Origin: Candidatus Saccharimonadota bacterium
GTDB lineage: Bacteria > Patescibacteriota > Saccharimonadia > Saccharimonadales > Saccharimonadaceae
Direction of reading: 5' to 3'
Assembly: GCA_017404955.1 (NCBI GenBank)
Contig: JAFRBH010000007.1
Location: forward strand, 1 to 32,973
Length of the DNA stretch: 32,973 nucleotides
In this document: piece by piece, positions 24,827 through 32,088 of the stretch
Layout of the letters: every line of letters begins with the position of its first letter
Numbering within the stretch: position 1 is the stretch's first letter
The notes under the pieces: generated by a model
Seen by the model: the letters and a program-made list of their open reading frames with translations, nothing else
Told to the model about the DNA's origin: nothing
The model's database searches: none
Made by a program: the position numbers and the translations under genes

Positions 24827-25915
24827 TCAAGCATTCTCCCCGGTATTAACTGGGATGGTTTCAGATTCGGATTCTACTGAAGCGGCTTCATCAGTATTTT
24901 CACCAGGCTCTTCAATACTCTTAGCAAAATCAGCAGTGAGTTCCACTAGGCGGTTAGAATAGCCCCATTCGTTATCATACCAAGCTACAATCTTGACCAA
25001 ATTGCCACCAACTACATCGGTGAGCGGTAGATCGACAATCGCGGAATGAGAATTGCCACGAAAATCAATAGAAACTAATTCTTCTTCTGTTACACCTAAA
25101 ATGCCTTCATAATATGGCTCGTTTGCAGCCTTCTTGAAAACTTCGTTTAGCTCCTCGATAGTAGTGTCACGTTTCAAAACGGCGGTAATGTCAGAGAGTG
25201 AAACTACAGGGGTAGGGACACGAACAGAAAGACCGTTAAACTTGCCTTTAAGCGCTGGAATGGTAAGAGCGGCAGCTTTGGAAGCACCAGTAGTAGTTGG
25301 CACAATGTTCTCTGCGGCAGCACGAGCCTCTCTTAAATCTTTAGCTGGAGCATCTTGGAGACGCTGAGAAGCGGTATAGGAATGGACGGTAGTCATCATA
25401 GCTTTTTCAATACCAAAGTTATCCTCAAGCACACGCATAACAGGGGCAATACAGTTGGTAGTACAAGAGGCATTGGAAAGAATCTCATCTTCTGGAGTAA
25501 CTACATCTTCATTAACACCAAGCACAACGGTTTTAGCACCTTCACCTTTGGCTGGAGCGGAAAGAACCACTTTCTTAGCGCCGGCCTCAATATGGGCACG
25601 AGCTTTGGCTGGGTCAGTAAAGAGGCCGGTAGATTCAATTACTACGTCAATGTTCATATCTTTCCAAGGGAGAGCAGCTGGGTCTTTCTCGGCAAGAACG
25701 CGAATTTTCTGACCCTTAACAATGATATTTTCGTCATCATAACTGACGTCGTGAGCATAGGTACCATAGGTAGAGTCGTGCTTCAAGAGGTGAGCGAGAG
25801 TCTTGGTATCTGTAATATCATTAATAGCGACAATTTCTATATCTGAACGCTCAAAAGCGATTTTAAAAGCATTTCTACCGATGCGGCCGAAACCATTGAT
25901 TGCTAATCTAATCAT
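24827..25915 (-). CDS. gap: Glyceraldehyde-3-phosphate dehydrogenase with acidic C-terminal tail
   Basis: GAPDH oxidises glyceraldehyde 3-phosphate in glycolysis. The NAD site INGFGRIGR is at 7-14, catalytic Cys is C151 in SNASCTTNCIAP, and YDNEWGYSNR marks the end of the normal fold. The protein has 362 aa; about 30 extra residues follow the normal end, rich in Glu, Ser and Thr (EEPGENTDEAASVESESE...). First gene of the five-gene sugar operon, with AGGAGGTAAA before the ATG. The stop is TGA, showing the normal code. Confidence 0.96.
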   Translation of the reverse strand: MIRLAINGFGRIGRNAFKIAFERSDIEIVAINDITDTKTLAHLLKHDSTYGTYAHDVSYDDENIIVKGQKIRVLAEKDPAALPWKDMNIDVVIESTGLFTDPAKARAHIEAGAKKVVLSAPAKGEGAKTVVLGVNEDVVTPEDEILSNASCTTNCIAPVMRVLEDNFGIEKAMMTTVHSYTASQRLQDAPAKDLREARAAAENIVPTTTGASKAAALTIPALKGKFNGLSVRVPTPVVSLSDITAVLKRDTTIEELNEVFKKAANEPYYEGILGVTEEELVSIDFRGNSHSAIVDLPLTDVVGGNLVKIVAWYDNEWGYSNRLVELTADFAKSIEEPGENTDEAASVESESETIPVNTGENA

Positions 25916-25942
25916 TTTACCTCCTAAAATATACTTAAGGTT

Positions 25943-25948
25943 ATTTTA
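25943..25948 (-). promoter_or_regulatory. gap -10 box
   Basis: TGTGA followed by TAAAAT on the minus strand. The -35 (TATGCA at 17 nt) is weak. Confidence 0.5.
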
Positions 25949-25975
25949 TCACACTTACGCTTTTTTGCATACACC

Positions 25976-26004
25976 TTGATTTTTTGGGAAAAGTGTGGTA
26001 TAAT
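25976..26004 (+). promoter_or_regulatory. Promoter of the 257-aa unknown gene
   Basis: TTGATT (25976-25981), 17-nt spacer beginning TTTT and ending GTGTGG, TATAAT (25999-26004). Shares the cassette promoter pattern. Confidence 0.85.
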
Positions 26005-26073
26005 AGAACCATAGACTGTGGGTAGTGCAATGGTGTGCTAACAGAGGTCGTTTTTTAGAAGGGGGTGAACCTT

Positions 26074-26847
26074 ATGAGAAGAGATTACAATGAAGAAGTA
26101 AAGCAGGTAATAAGAGAACTGACAGGCATGACTGATGACATACTGGATTGCGTTACGGGTGCAATCTATGCCACGGTCTTCCTGGGAGCTTTTCCGGGCA
26201 AGGATGATCTGATGGAATATCTTGGAACCAACAGATCTACCATGGAAAAGCTGCTCCGCGAAGCGGCAGACACCGCAATCGACAGCAATAGTCCCTACTG
26301 GGACTGGATGGGTCCGGACATAATTCTGCCTAGGCCTGGGGTAGCGGAATACATCTATCCGCTCGCTACCGAGATGGTGGCAAGGGGGCTGTGGCTGGAA
26401 GGCAAAGAGGAGCCGACAGAGCGACTGGTTGCTCGGACCTTCCTGGAGGCTTTCTGCCCCAGTACGAAAGTTAAGAATAAGGATCTCTTCCAGGGCTACA
26501 ATATAGTTCTGGATTACCTACACTTCGTGCAGGATGAATCGGAAGAGATCAGGATCGGCAAGTTCATAGGCCTCCGCTACGAGTACATGCCGAGGGCGGC
26601 AGCGAAGGTGGAGCAGATCTGCCTGACACTCGCTCAGGCAAATCCACACATTTTCGACCCCATCGGTACGTCAAGCCGAGAAGTATGCAACTATCTAGCC
26701 AAAGGGGTTAAGGAGGCTCAGAAAAAAGCCGTCGCCAACGGCTCGGCCCGCCTGGGCAAAGCTAGAGTCGAGGTGGCCATCAAGCTTGATCAGAAAGAGA
26801 CTGGCATGAGCCACACTTCCAGGATGATGGCGGCAATGATTCCCTGA
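26074..26847 (+). CDS. Unknown protein, 257 aa (cassette gene, GC-richer)
   Basis: Not recognised. ATG 26074 is chosen because AGAAGGGGGTG lies just upstream; an in-frame GTG at 26065 is part of that ribosome site. The protein is mostly helical, with no signal peptide. Residues about 45-75 (DDLMEYLGTNRSTMEKLLREAADTAI) resemble a helix-turn-helix, but no firm family can be named. It is on the plus strand between gap and rpsG, with its own promoter and a terminator it shares with rpsG. Codon use (CTG, GGC, GAG) is visibly richer in G and C than in the neighbouring core genes, which suggests separate origin. Confidence 0.7.
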   Translation: MRRDYNEEVKQVIRELTGMTDDILDCVTGAIYATVFLGAFPGKDDLMEYLGTNRSTMEKLLREAADTAIDSNSPYWDWMGPDIILPRPGVAEYIYPLATEMVARGLWLEGKEEPTERLVARTFLEAFCPSTKVKNKDLFQGYNIVLDYLHFVQDESEEIRIGKFIGLRYEYMPRAAAKVEQICLTLAQANPHIFDPIGTSSREVCNYLAKGVKEAQKKAVANGSARLGKARVEVAIKLDQKETGMSHTSRMMAAMIP

Positions 26848-26888
26848 CCGCCGCCTAGTCCGAAAAATCTAGAAACAACTTCTTCTCA

Positions 26889-26915
26889 AAAAATCCCCCT
26901 AATAGGGGGATTTTT
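26889..26915. terminator. Bidirectional terminator between the 257-aa gene and rpsG
   Basis: AAAAATCCCCC (26889-26899) pairs with GGGGGATTTTT (26905-26915) with a 5-nt loop; T runs on both strands. Confidence 0.9.
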
Positions 26916-26939
26916 CTTGTCTTATTTAGAAACTTTGGT

Positions 26940-27419
26940 TTAGCTTCTAGCAAAGTGTGCAAAGGCACGGTTTGCTTCAGCCATACGGTGACAATCTTCC
27001 TTCTTCTTGAAGGCGGCACCAGTTTCGTTGTAAGCATCAACAATTTCAGCTTCTAGGCGCTTGGCATAAGGCATACCACCTCTTGCACGAGCGGCTTGAA
27101 CTAGCCAAGAGAAAGCAAAGTGTTGCTGACGATGGCCAGAAATTGGAAATGGAATCTGGTAATTAGCACCACCGACACGGCGGGACTTAACTTCGAAATC
27201 TGGAGAAACATTAGCAAGAGCTTTCTCAAAGACTTCTACTGGGTCCTCAGATTTCAGTTTCTTAGCAGCACCTTCGAGAGCAGCGTAAACTGCACGCTCA
27301 GCGGCCTGCTTTTTGCCGTCAAGCATAGATTTGTTAATCAAGCGTTGAACCAAGATAGACTGATATTTTCTATCTGGGCTAACTTTTCTAACTAATGAAG
27401 TTGTTACTTTACGAGGCAT
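26940..27419 (-). CDS. rpsG: Small ribosomal subunit protein S7
   Basis: S7, which starts assembly of the 30S head. It has 159 aa, close to the usual 156. It shows the family core LINKSMLDGKKQAAERAVYAAL, PDFEVKSRRVGGANYQIP and the C-terminal KKEDCHRMAEANRAFAHFA. It follows rpsL by 2 nt in the classical order. The transcript ends at the terminator after it, so fusA is not in the same unit, unlike in the usual str operon. Confidence 0.98.
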   Translation of the reverse strand: MPRKVTTSLVRKVSPDRKYQSILVQRLINKSMLDGKKQAAERAVYAALEGAAKKLKSEDPVEVFEKALANVSPDFEVKSRRVGGANYQIPFPISGHRQQHFAFSWLVQAARARGGMPYAKRLEAEIVDAYNETGAAFKKKEDCHRMAEANRAFAHFARS

Positions 27420-27421
27420 AA

Positions 27422-27835
27422 TTAGTTACCCTCCTTCTTGGCACCGTATTTAGAGCGGCCCTGTTTTCTGCCGTCAACACCTTGGAGATCAAGAGTGCCA
27501 CGCACAATGTGATAACGCACACCTGGAAGATCAGGGACACGACCACCACGAACAAGCACCACAGCGTGTTCCTGGAGATTGTGACCTTCACCACCGATGT
27601 AAGCCCAAACTTCCTGGCCATTAGTAAGGCGCACACGAGCGACTTTACGAAGAGCGGAGTTAGGTTTCTTTGGAGTCTTGGTAGTAACTTTGATACAAAC
27701 GCCACGCTTTAATGGAGCTGGCTGGTTGTAATACCTAGTTTTAAGGGTATTGACAATGGAGCCAAGAGCTGGAGCTTTGGACTTCTTTGCAGCCTTTTTT
27801 CTAGGTTTTCTAATCAACTGATTAATAGTTGGCAT
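27422..27835 (-). CDS. rpsL: Small ribosomal subunit protein S12
   Basis: S12 of the decoding centre. It has 137 aa, with the conserved [17 protein letters not shown] and [10 protein letters not shown]...[15 protein letters not shown] 14-residue insert after PAL ([14 protein letters not shown]) is similar in place and length to the one in Firmicutes S12. The lysines of TPKKPNS, where streptomycin resistance changes usually occur, are unchanged. It is led by a promoter at 27942-27970 and a structured leader, and is cotranscribed with rpsG. Confidence 0.98.
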   Translation of the reverse strand: MPTINQLIRKPRKKAAKKSKAPALGSIVNTLKTRYYNQPAPLKRGVCIKVTTKTPKKPNSALRKVARVRLTNGQEVWAYIGGEGHNLQEHAVVLVRGGRVPDLPGVRYHIVRGTLDLQGVDGRKQGRSKYGAKKEGN

Positions 27836-27874
27836 TAAAATTCCTTTTAATTAAAATTAATAGCTTTTAGATTC

Positions 27875-27924
27875 GGGGTGGTAGGCCCCATTTTGACTTA
27901 ATTTTTACAGCAATAAATTAAGTC
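27875..27924 (-). promoter_or_regulatory. rpsL-rpsG leader with two hairpins
   Basis: The leader holds a 10-bp stem GACTTAATTT (27895-27904) with AAATTAAGTC (27915-27924), then a GGGG/CCCC hairpin (27875-27889). Both lie between promoter and rpsL start. Neither has a T run, so they may serve regulation by ribosomal protein or RNA stability. Confidence 0.6.
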
Positions 27925-27941
27925 TGAAACTCTTACCTAAT

Positions 27942-27970
27942 ATCTTAGCACAAAAGTTCTAAAAAAGCAA
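27942..27970 (-). promoter_or_regulatory. rpsL promoter
   Basis: On the minus strand: TTGCTT (27965-27970), 17-nt spacer ending TGTGC, TAAGAT (27942-27947). Confidence 0.75.
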
Positions 27971-27973
27971 CAG

Positions 27974-28182
27974 AAGAAATAAGTAAATAGGGGAAGCCAC
28001 CTCAGTCGGCTTCACGCCTAATAAAAATAGGGGGAATTCGCTTTAGTTAGCTCACGTCGAATAAAAAAGAATCTGTTAGGCGGACCTCCGCCGGAATTTC
28101 AGTTCCGTGCTCGGCCCGTGGCAGATTCTTTTTTATTCGGTTCGCTAAATGTCGCGGATCCCCCCCTATTTGCTTATTTCTT
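27974..28182. repeat. 209-bp nested palindromic element with an 18-bp core stem
   Basis: The outer arms are a 20-nt inverted pair with one mismatch (27974-27993 and 28163-28182). Inside lie a hairpin GAAGCC/GGCTTC (27993-28013) and a perfect 18-bp stem, 28058-28075 with 28122-28139. The core loop of 46 nt holds two or three small GC hairpins, such as GGCGGA/TCCGCC (28079-28092). The core stem has T runs on both strands and can act as a terminator. The right arm includes the stop codon of the DUF5684 gene. It fills most of the space between that gene and the rpsL promoter. Confidence 0.8.
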
Positions 28183-28704
28183 AAGAGCTGCTTTCTTGTC
28201 ATATTTGGCTGAGCCAAAGGCGAGAATCATCTCGAAGATGAAAGGTAGGAAGAATAGACCTACAGCAAAGCCAGTACCCTTCTTGAAGGCAGTAGCTAGG
28301 CGCTTGCTCAAGATGGCCATCATCACAATAGAGATAATTGCTTCTGCAACATAGGCAATCCAACCGATGGTATTCATGTTCATGCTGAAATAAATGCCGT
28401 TAGTAGTTTCAGTAATATCAGTAAAGTTTACCCCGCCGAAGAAGCCGTAGACTAAGCTACAACCAAGCAAGGCAGCAAACCAACCCCAGAAATTCATACC
28501 AACGATCTTAAAAAGAATATAGGCATTATAGAATGGAATCAAGATTTTCCAACCTGGTTGTCCTGCTTTTTTAAAGATTTTCCAACCAGCAATAATACCA
28601 AGTACTAGCACTGCGATTGAAATGAGAGCAGCAACGATAAACACACCACCAATTGCGGCACCTGCTACGGCTGCTTCCCCTGTTGTTAATGTTGTAGTAG
28701 TCAT
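28174..28704 (-). CDS. DUF5684-type small membrane protein
   Basis: A 176-aa integral membrane protein with about four spans: residues 13-40, 66-86, 109-131 and 144-164. The motif IFKKAGQPGWKILIPFYNAY after the first span is the mark of DUF5684-type proteins of unknown function. A cytoplasmic basic tail ends KYDKKAALKK. AAAGGAG precedes the ATG, and a good promoter (TTGCTT-N17-TAAAAT) lies upstream. The gene stands alone between trigger factor and rpsL; its end runs into the large palindromic element. Confidence 0.75.
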   Translation of the reverse strand: MTTTTLTTGEAAVAGAAIGGVFIVAALISIAVLVLGIIAGWKIFKKAGQPGWKILIPFYNAYILFKIVGMNFWGWFAALLGCSLVYGFFGGVNFTDITETTNGIYFSMNMNTIGWIAYVAEAIISIVMMAILSKRLATAFKKGTGFAVGLFFLPFIFEMILAFGSAKYDKKAALKK

Positions 28705-28738
28705 TTTTACTCCTTTTATGACTTTTATTTATACTTTC

Positions 28739-28767
28739 ATTTTAACTTAAGCGAAATAAAAAAGCAA
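28739..28767 (-). promoter_or_regulatory. Promoter of the DUF5684 gene
   Basis: On the minus strand: TTGCTT (28762-28767), 17-nt spacer, TAAAAT (28739-28744). Confidence 0.7.
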
Positions 28768-28800
28768 GTGTTTAAAAACAGAGATACTTAAGATATAACA

Positions 28801-28835
28801 AAAAACTTAAGCTCAATTTTTGAGCTTAAGTTTTT
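28801..28835. terminator. Terminator after trigger factor
   Basis: A perfect 16-bp stem (28801-28816 with 28820-28835) with AAAAA/TTTTT ends and a 3-nt loop; works on both strands. Confidence 0.85.
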
Positions 28836-28845
28836 ATTCTTACAA

Positions 28846-30126
28846 TTATTTTTCGTTGGCTTTGACTAGGAAATCAAGAGTCTTTTCGATCGTCATACGA
28901 TTCTTGAGATCTTGGCGAACGCGTGGGTCTTTCAAGTTCTTCAAAGCTTCTGGTGACTTCTTATAGACATCTTGAAGTTCAGCAATTTTAGCGGAGACTT
29001 CTTCATCTGGTACTTCAATCTTCTGATCGCGAGCGAGAATTTGGAGAACGAGCGAAGCCTTAACGCGAGCTTCAGCAATCTTCTTAGCCTCTTTGGTCCA
29101 ATCCTCTTCCTTCTGACCAGTTTGTTTGAGGTAATCTTCAAAACTTAAGCCTTGAGCAGCAGCATTTCTAGTAATATCATCTTTAATGAAACGAAGCTGG
29201 TCGTTAATCAATACCTCTGGAGCAGAAACGGTAGATTTGCTGACAAGGGCATTTACGAGGTCGTCTTTGTATTTTTCTTCAATCTTGTGCTCGTTTTGAG
29301 CTTCGAGATTCTTCTTGATATCAGCTTTTAAGTCGTCCAACTTCTTAAATGGACCACATTTTTTAGCAAATGCATCATCGATTTTTGGAGTTTTGACTTC
29401 ATTAACTTGCTTCAGTAGCACTTCAAAAACGACCTTTTTACCCGCCATTTCCTTAGCGTGGTAATCTTTAGGGAAAGTAAGGTTTAGGTCAAATTTGTCG
29501 CCTGGTTCGTGACCAACAATTCCCTCTTCAAAACCCGGGATAAACTGATGAGAGCCGAGCCCAAGAGTGAAATCGTGAGCAGAGCCACCATCGAATGACT
29601 TACCGTCTTTCTTGCCTGTAAAGTCGATAATGACCTCATCACCCATTGCTGCTTTTTTCTTGGCAGCCTTTTTCTCGGCATAGGCCTTAGCGACATTCTC
29701 TAAAACATCTTTGATATCTGTATCTTTAACTTCAACTTTTTGCTTTTTTACACCTAATTTCTTAAAATCTCCAATTTTTACCTCTGGAAGAATATCGGCA
29801 GCAGCAATAAACTCTGCGGTCTCATCTGGGACGTATTTAGTAACACTGACTTCTGGGATAACGAGAGGGTTTTTCTTGGCGTCAGTAAAGGCCTTTGGAA
29901 TAGCGGTCCTCACGGCGATGTCTAGTGTGACCTGAGCAACATCATTAGGGTTGAGCTGCTTTTCTGCCATATTGGCAGGAGCCTTACCTTTTCTAAAGCC
30001 AGGGAGCTTCACTTCTTCTGATAATCTTTTGACTGCCTTTTTCTTGGCATCTTTTAGATCGTCTTTATCAAGAACAATCTTAATTTCCACCTTGGTGTCT
30101 GATAAATTCTTAACTGTAGTCTTCAT
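28846..30126 (-). CDS. tig: Trigger factor (ribosome-associated chaperone/prolyl isomerase)
   Basis: A 426-aa protein with all three domains. The ribosome-binding loop is LPGFRKGKAP (41-50); the FKBP-type isomerase domain begins near 150 (GDEVIIDFTGKKDGKSFDGG, GSHQFIPGFEEGIVGHEPGD); and a long helical C-terminal chaperone arm follows. It binds near the exit tunnel and shields new chains. A TATAAT box ends 7 nt before the ATG and no Shine-Dalgarno is visible, so translation may be leaderless. It is flanked by a terminator downstream and is probably a single-gene transcript. Confidence 0.95.
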   Translation of the reverse strand: MKTTVKNLSDTKVEIKIVLDKDDLKDAKKKAVKRLSEEVKLPGFRKGKAPANMAEKQLNPNDVAQVTLDIAVRTAIPKAFTDAKKNPLVIPEVSVTKYVPDETAEFIAAADILPEVKIGDFKKLGVKKQKVEVKDTDIKDVLENVAKAYAEKKAAKKKAAMGDEVIIDFTGKKDGKSFDGGSAHDFTLGLGSHQFIPGFEEGIVGHEPGDKFDLNLTFPKDYHAKEMAGKKVVFEVLLKQVNEVKTPKIDDAFAKKCGPFKKLDDLKADIKKNLEAQNEHKIEEKYKDDLVNALVSKSTVSAPEVLINDQLRFIKDDITRNAAAQGLSFEDYLKQTGQKEEDWTKEAKKIAEARVKASLVLQILARDQKIEVPDEEVSAKIAELQDVYKKSPEALKNLKDPRVRQDLKNRMTIEKTLDFLVKANEK

Positions 30127-30133
30127 AGAGACT

Positions 30134-30139
30134 ATTATA
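30134..30139 (-). promoter_or_regulatory. tig -10 box, leaderless arrangement
   Basis: TGTGA then TATAAT on the minus strand, 7 nt before the ATG. The -35 is poor. Confidence 0.55.
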
Positions 30140-30165
30140 TCACAGATAAAAATAGTTAACTAATT

Positions 30166-31761
30166 CTAAGTCGTAATTCCCGGGTTGTATGCTGTGCGAA
30201 TATGGCGGACGGTCGCATTAGGGGTAGCGCCAAGCTTGATTTCTGGGTTGAAAATCTGGTTTGGATCAAAGATATCTTTAAGCTTCAGATAAAGCTCCTC
30301 TTCTTCCTCCGTATAAGCAGGGTTGGTAACGGTAGCTTTCAATCTTCCTTCTGGAGCACCACCGGTGATAGAACCACCATGATCTTTCACTAACGAATTG
30401 AAAGTTTTTAAGAACTTGACAATGAATTGACGGCCCTCTACGGTGTTCAACTGAACATCTGGGCGCAAGCTGTAATTACTAGTGGCATAGGAGCCAAAAA
30501 TCGGCAATTCTTGTTTCTCCGCTTTTTCCAAATCGCGAAGATCGGTCAAAAAGTTTGATAAATGATCTGGTGGAATGTAAAAATCATCAACAAAGGCTAC
30601 TCTTTCGCCTTTAACATCATCATTTAGGTAACTTGCAATTGCCGATTTCAAGCGCTTAAAATCAGTTGAGTTATCGTCGGTCTCAACGACAGCAGCGGCA
30701 TTATCAGGGAGAAGTTTTAGACATTTCTGAAGTTTCTTATTGATTTTTCTAGGTCTATCATCGAAAGCAGCCCAGACAAAATAGCCTTTATTGAATTTAG
30801 AAGCAAATAGTGCTGGGTCTTTACCATGATCCTTAGCCGACTTAAAGATACGAGCGTCGTAAAGGTTAAGCTCTTCTGGAACAAGTGGAGAAATTTCACC
30901 GATGTAAGAAAGTGCAGCGTTAATAGACTCAAAGGCAGCCACAAAATGGCGTACTTTTGGCTGGAAAACTTCACAATGCAAAATCACCTCTGTAATTATG
31001 CCTAAAGTACCTTGAGATGCATAAAATAGTGGTAACAAGTCGAAACTGCCTGTGGTATCTCGCACTACTTGAGTAATCATCTGATAACCAGCAGCGTCAA
31101 TAGTGCTTCGACTACCAAGCTCCTTGATCAAATCGGAGTGGGTATCGATTAGTTTATCAACTTCACGGTAAATTGAACCTTCATAAGAAGTAAGGTCAGT
31201 CTTGCGATTCAGGTGGTGGCGAGCTAAGCGTGAAGTTTGGATAGCTTCACCAGTGGAAATAACTGATTCTATGCAATCAACATAGTAATAAATACCGTTA
31301 TATTTACCAGCAGCGGCGTCAGTAGTGAAATTTGCAATCAAGGCGCCGATAGTCTCACGCGGATCTGCCAAAACTGGGATATGTAGGCCGTAGAGCGCTA
31401 ATGCAGAATTAAGCTGACCCAAAGTTACGCCAGCCTGAACGCGGACCAACCTCGCACGATCATCGATTTCTAAAATTTTGTTGAGATGTTCGGTGGAAAG
31501 AATCAGACCAGTGCCAAGATCTGCGCCAGTTTTGTCGAGACCACTACCCCTGACAGTAATTGGAATGTGAACGCTTTTTTGAGCCAATTGGTTAACAAAT
31601 TTCACGGTGCGACGAACATCACTAGCGTTCTCTGGAACGACTACCATGCGTGGAGTAATTTTAAGAGGTGAACGATCGGTGGAATAAGCCTCTAGAATTT
31701 GGCTGGAATCAAAAACATTGCCAATGAGCTGCTGATTTAGGTATTTCGCAATTTTATTCAC
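30166..31761 (-). CDS. FAD-binding oxidoreductase of the GlcD / lactate dehydrogenase type
   Basis: A 531-aa protein with a PCMH-type FAD domain: IPITVRGSGLDKTGADLGTG (near 71-90), LVRVQAGVTLGQLNSAL, and PRETIGALIANFTTDAAAGKYNG. A C-terminal FAD-oxidase-like domain follows, ending ...LKDIFDPNQIFNPEIKLG, a typical GlcD-type tail. The family oxidises 2-hydroxy acids such as lactate or glycolate. The substrate and electron acceptor cannot be told, and no Fe-S partner is next to it. GTG 31761 is chosen because GAGGGTGG lies 7-8 nt upstream. An own -10 box lies at 31795-31800. Confidence 0.85.
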   Translation of the reverse strand: MNKIAKYLNQQLIGNVFDSSQILEAYSTDRSPLKITPRMVVVPENASDVRRTVKFVNQLAQKSVHIPITVRGSGLDKTGADLGTGLILSTEHLNKILEIDDRARLVRVQAGVTLGQLNSALALYGLHIPVLADPRETIGALIANFTTDAAAGKYNGIYYYVDCIESVISTGEAIQTSRLARHHLNRKTDLTSYEGSIYREVDKLIDTHSDLIKELGSRSTIDAAGYQMITQVVRDTTGSFDLLPLFYASQGTLGIITEVILHCEVFQPKVRHFVAAFESINAALSYIGEISPLVPEELNLYDARIFKSAKDHGKDPALFASKFNKGYFVWAAFDDRPRKINKKLQKCLKLLPDNAAAVVETDDNSTDFKRLKSAIASYLNDDVKGERVAFVDDFYIPPDHLSNFLTDLRDLEKAEKQELPIFGSYATSNYSLRPDVQLNTVEGRQFIVKFLKTFNSLVKDHGGSITGGAPEGRLKATVTNPAYTEEEEELYLKLKDIFDPNQIFNPEIKLGATPNATVRHIRTAYNPGITT

Positions 31762-31794
31762 TTTCCACCCTCATAAAAATACATAGCTACTTCT

Positions 31795-31800
31795 ATTTTA
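31795..31800 (-). promoter_or_regulatory. -10 box of the FAD oxidoreductase gene
   Basis: GTGC then TAAAAT on the minus strand, about 33 nt before the GTG start. Confidence 0.45.
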
Positions 31801-31845
31801 GCACTAACTTTTTGATTTTGCTAGTGGTTTTTTGGCAAAACAAAA

Positions 31846-31870
31846 GACTACTTCGTTTGACAAAGTAGTC
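31846..31870 (-). terminator. tRNA-Leu terminator
   Basis: Stem GACTACTT (31846-31853) with AAGTAGTC (31863-31870), followed on the minus strand by CTTTTGTTTTG. Confidence 0.8.
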
Positions 31871-31890
31871 ATTTTATTATTTAATATGAT

Positions 31891-31974
31891 TGGTGCCCGA
31901 GACTGGACTCGAACCAGCACGCACAAGGCATATGCTCCTAAGGCATACGTGTATACCAATTTCACCACTCGGGC
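31891..31974 (-). tRNA. tRNA-Leu (anticodon UAG)
   Basis: Read on the minus strand, the acceptor arm GCCCGAG pairs with CTCGGGC. The D arm contains AATTGGT. The anticodon stem TATGC/GCATA holds the loop CTTAGGA, giving anticodon TAG. A long class II variable arm follows, then the T arm with TTCGAGT, A73 and an encoded CCA. It has its own -10 upstream and a hairpin terminator downstream. Confidence 0.95.
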
Positions 31975-32036
31975 TTAACAACACTCGCTCGGTACATCAT
32001 AAGGGGTGAGCGGGCTCATTTTTAACTTGCCTAAGT

Positions 32037-32042
32037 ATTATA
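32037..32042 (-). promoter_or_regulatory. tRNA-Leu -10 box
   Basis: TGC-TATAAT on the minus strand, about 60 nt before the tRNA 5' end and directly after the terminator of the upstream gene. Confidence 0.5.
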
Positions 32043-32046
32043 GCAT

Positions 32047-32076
32047 AAAAAAGCGACTATTGCTAGTCGCTTTTTT
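32047..32076. terminator. Terminator after the wall-sorting-like protein gene
   Basis: A perfect 13-bp stem, AAAAAAGCGACTA (32047-32059) with TAGTCGCTTTTTT (32064-32076), with a 4-nt loop. Confidence 0.9.
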
Positions 32077-32088
32077 ATTCGAACTATC

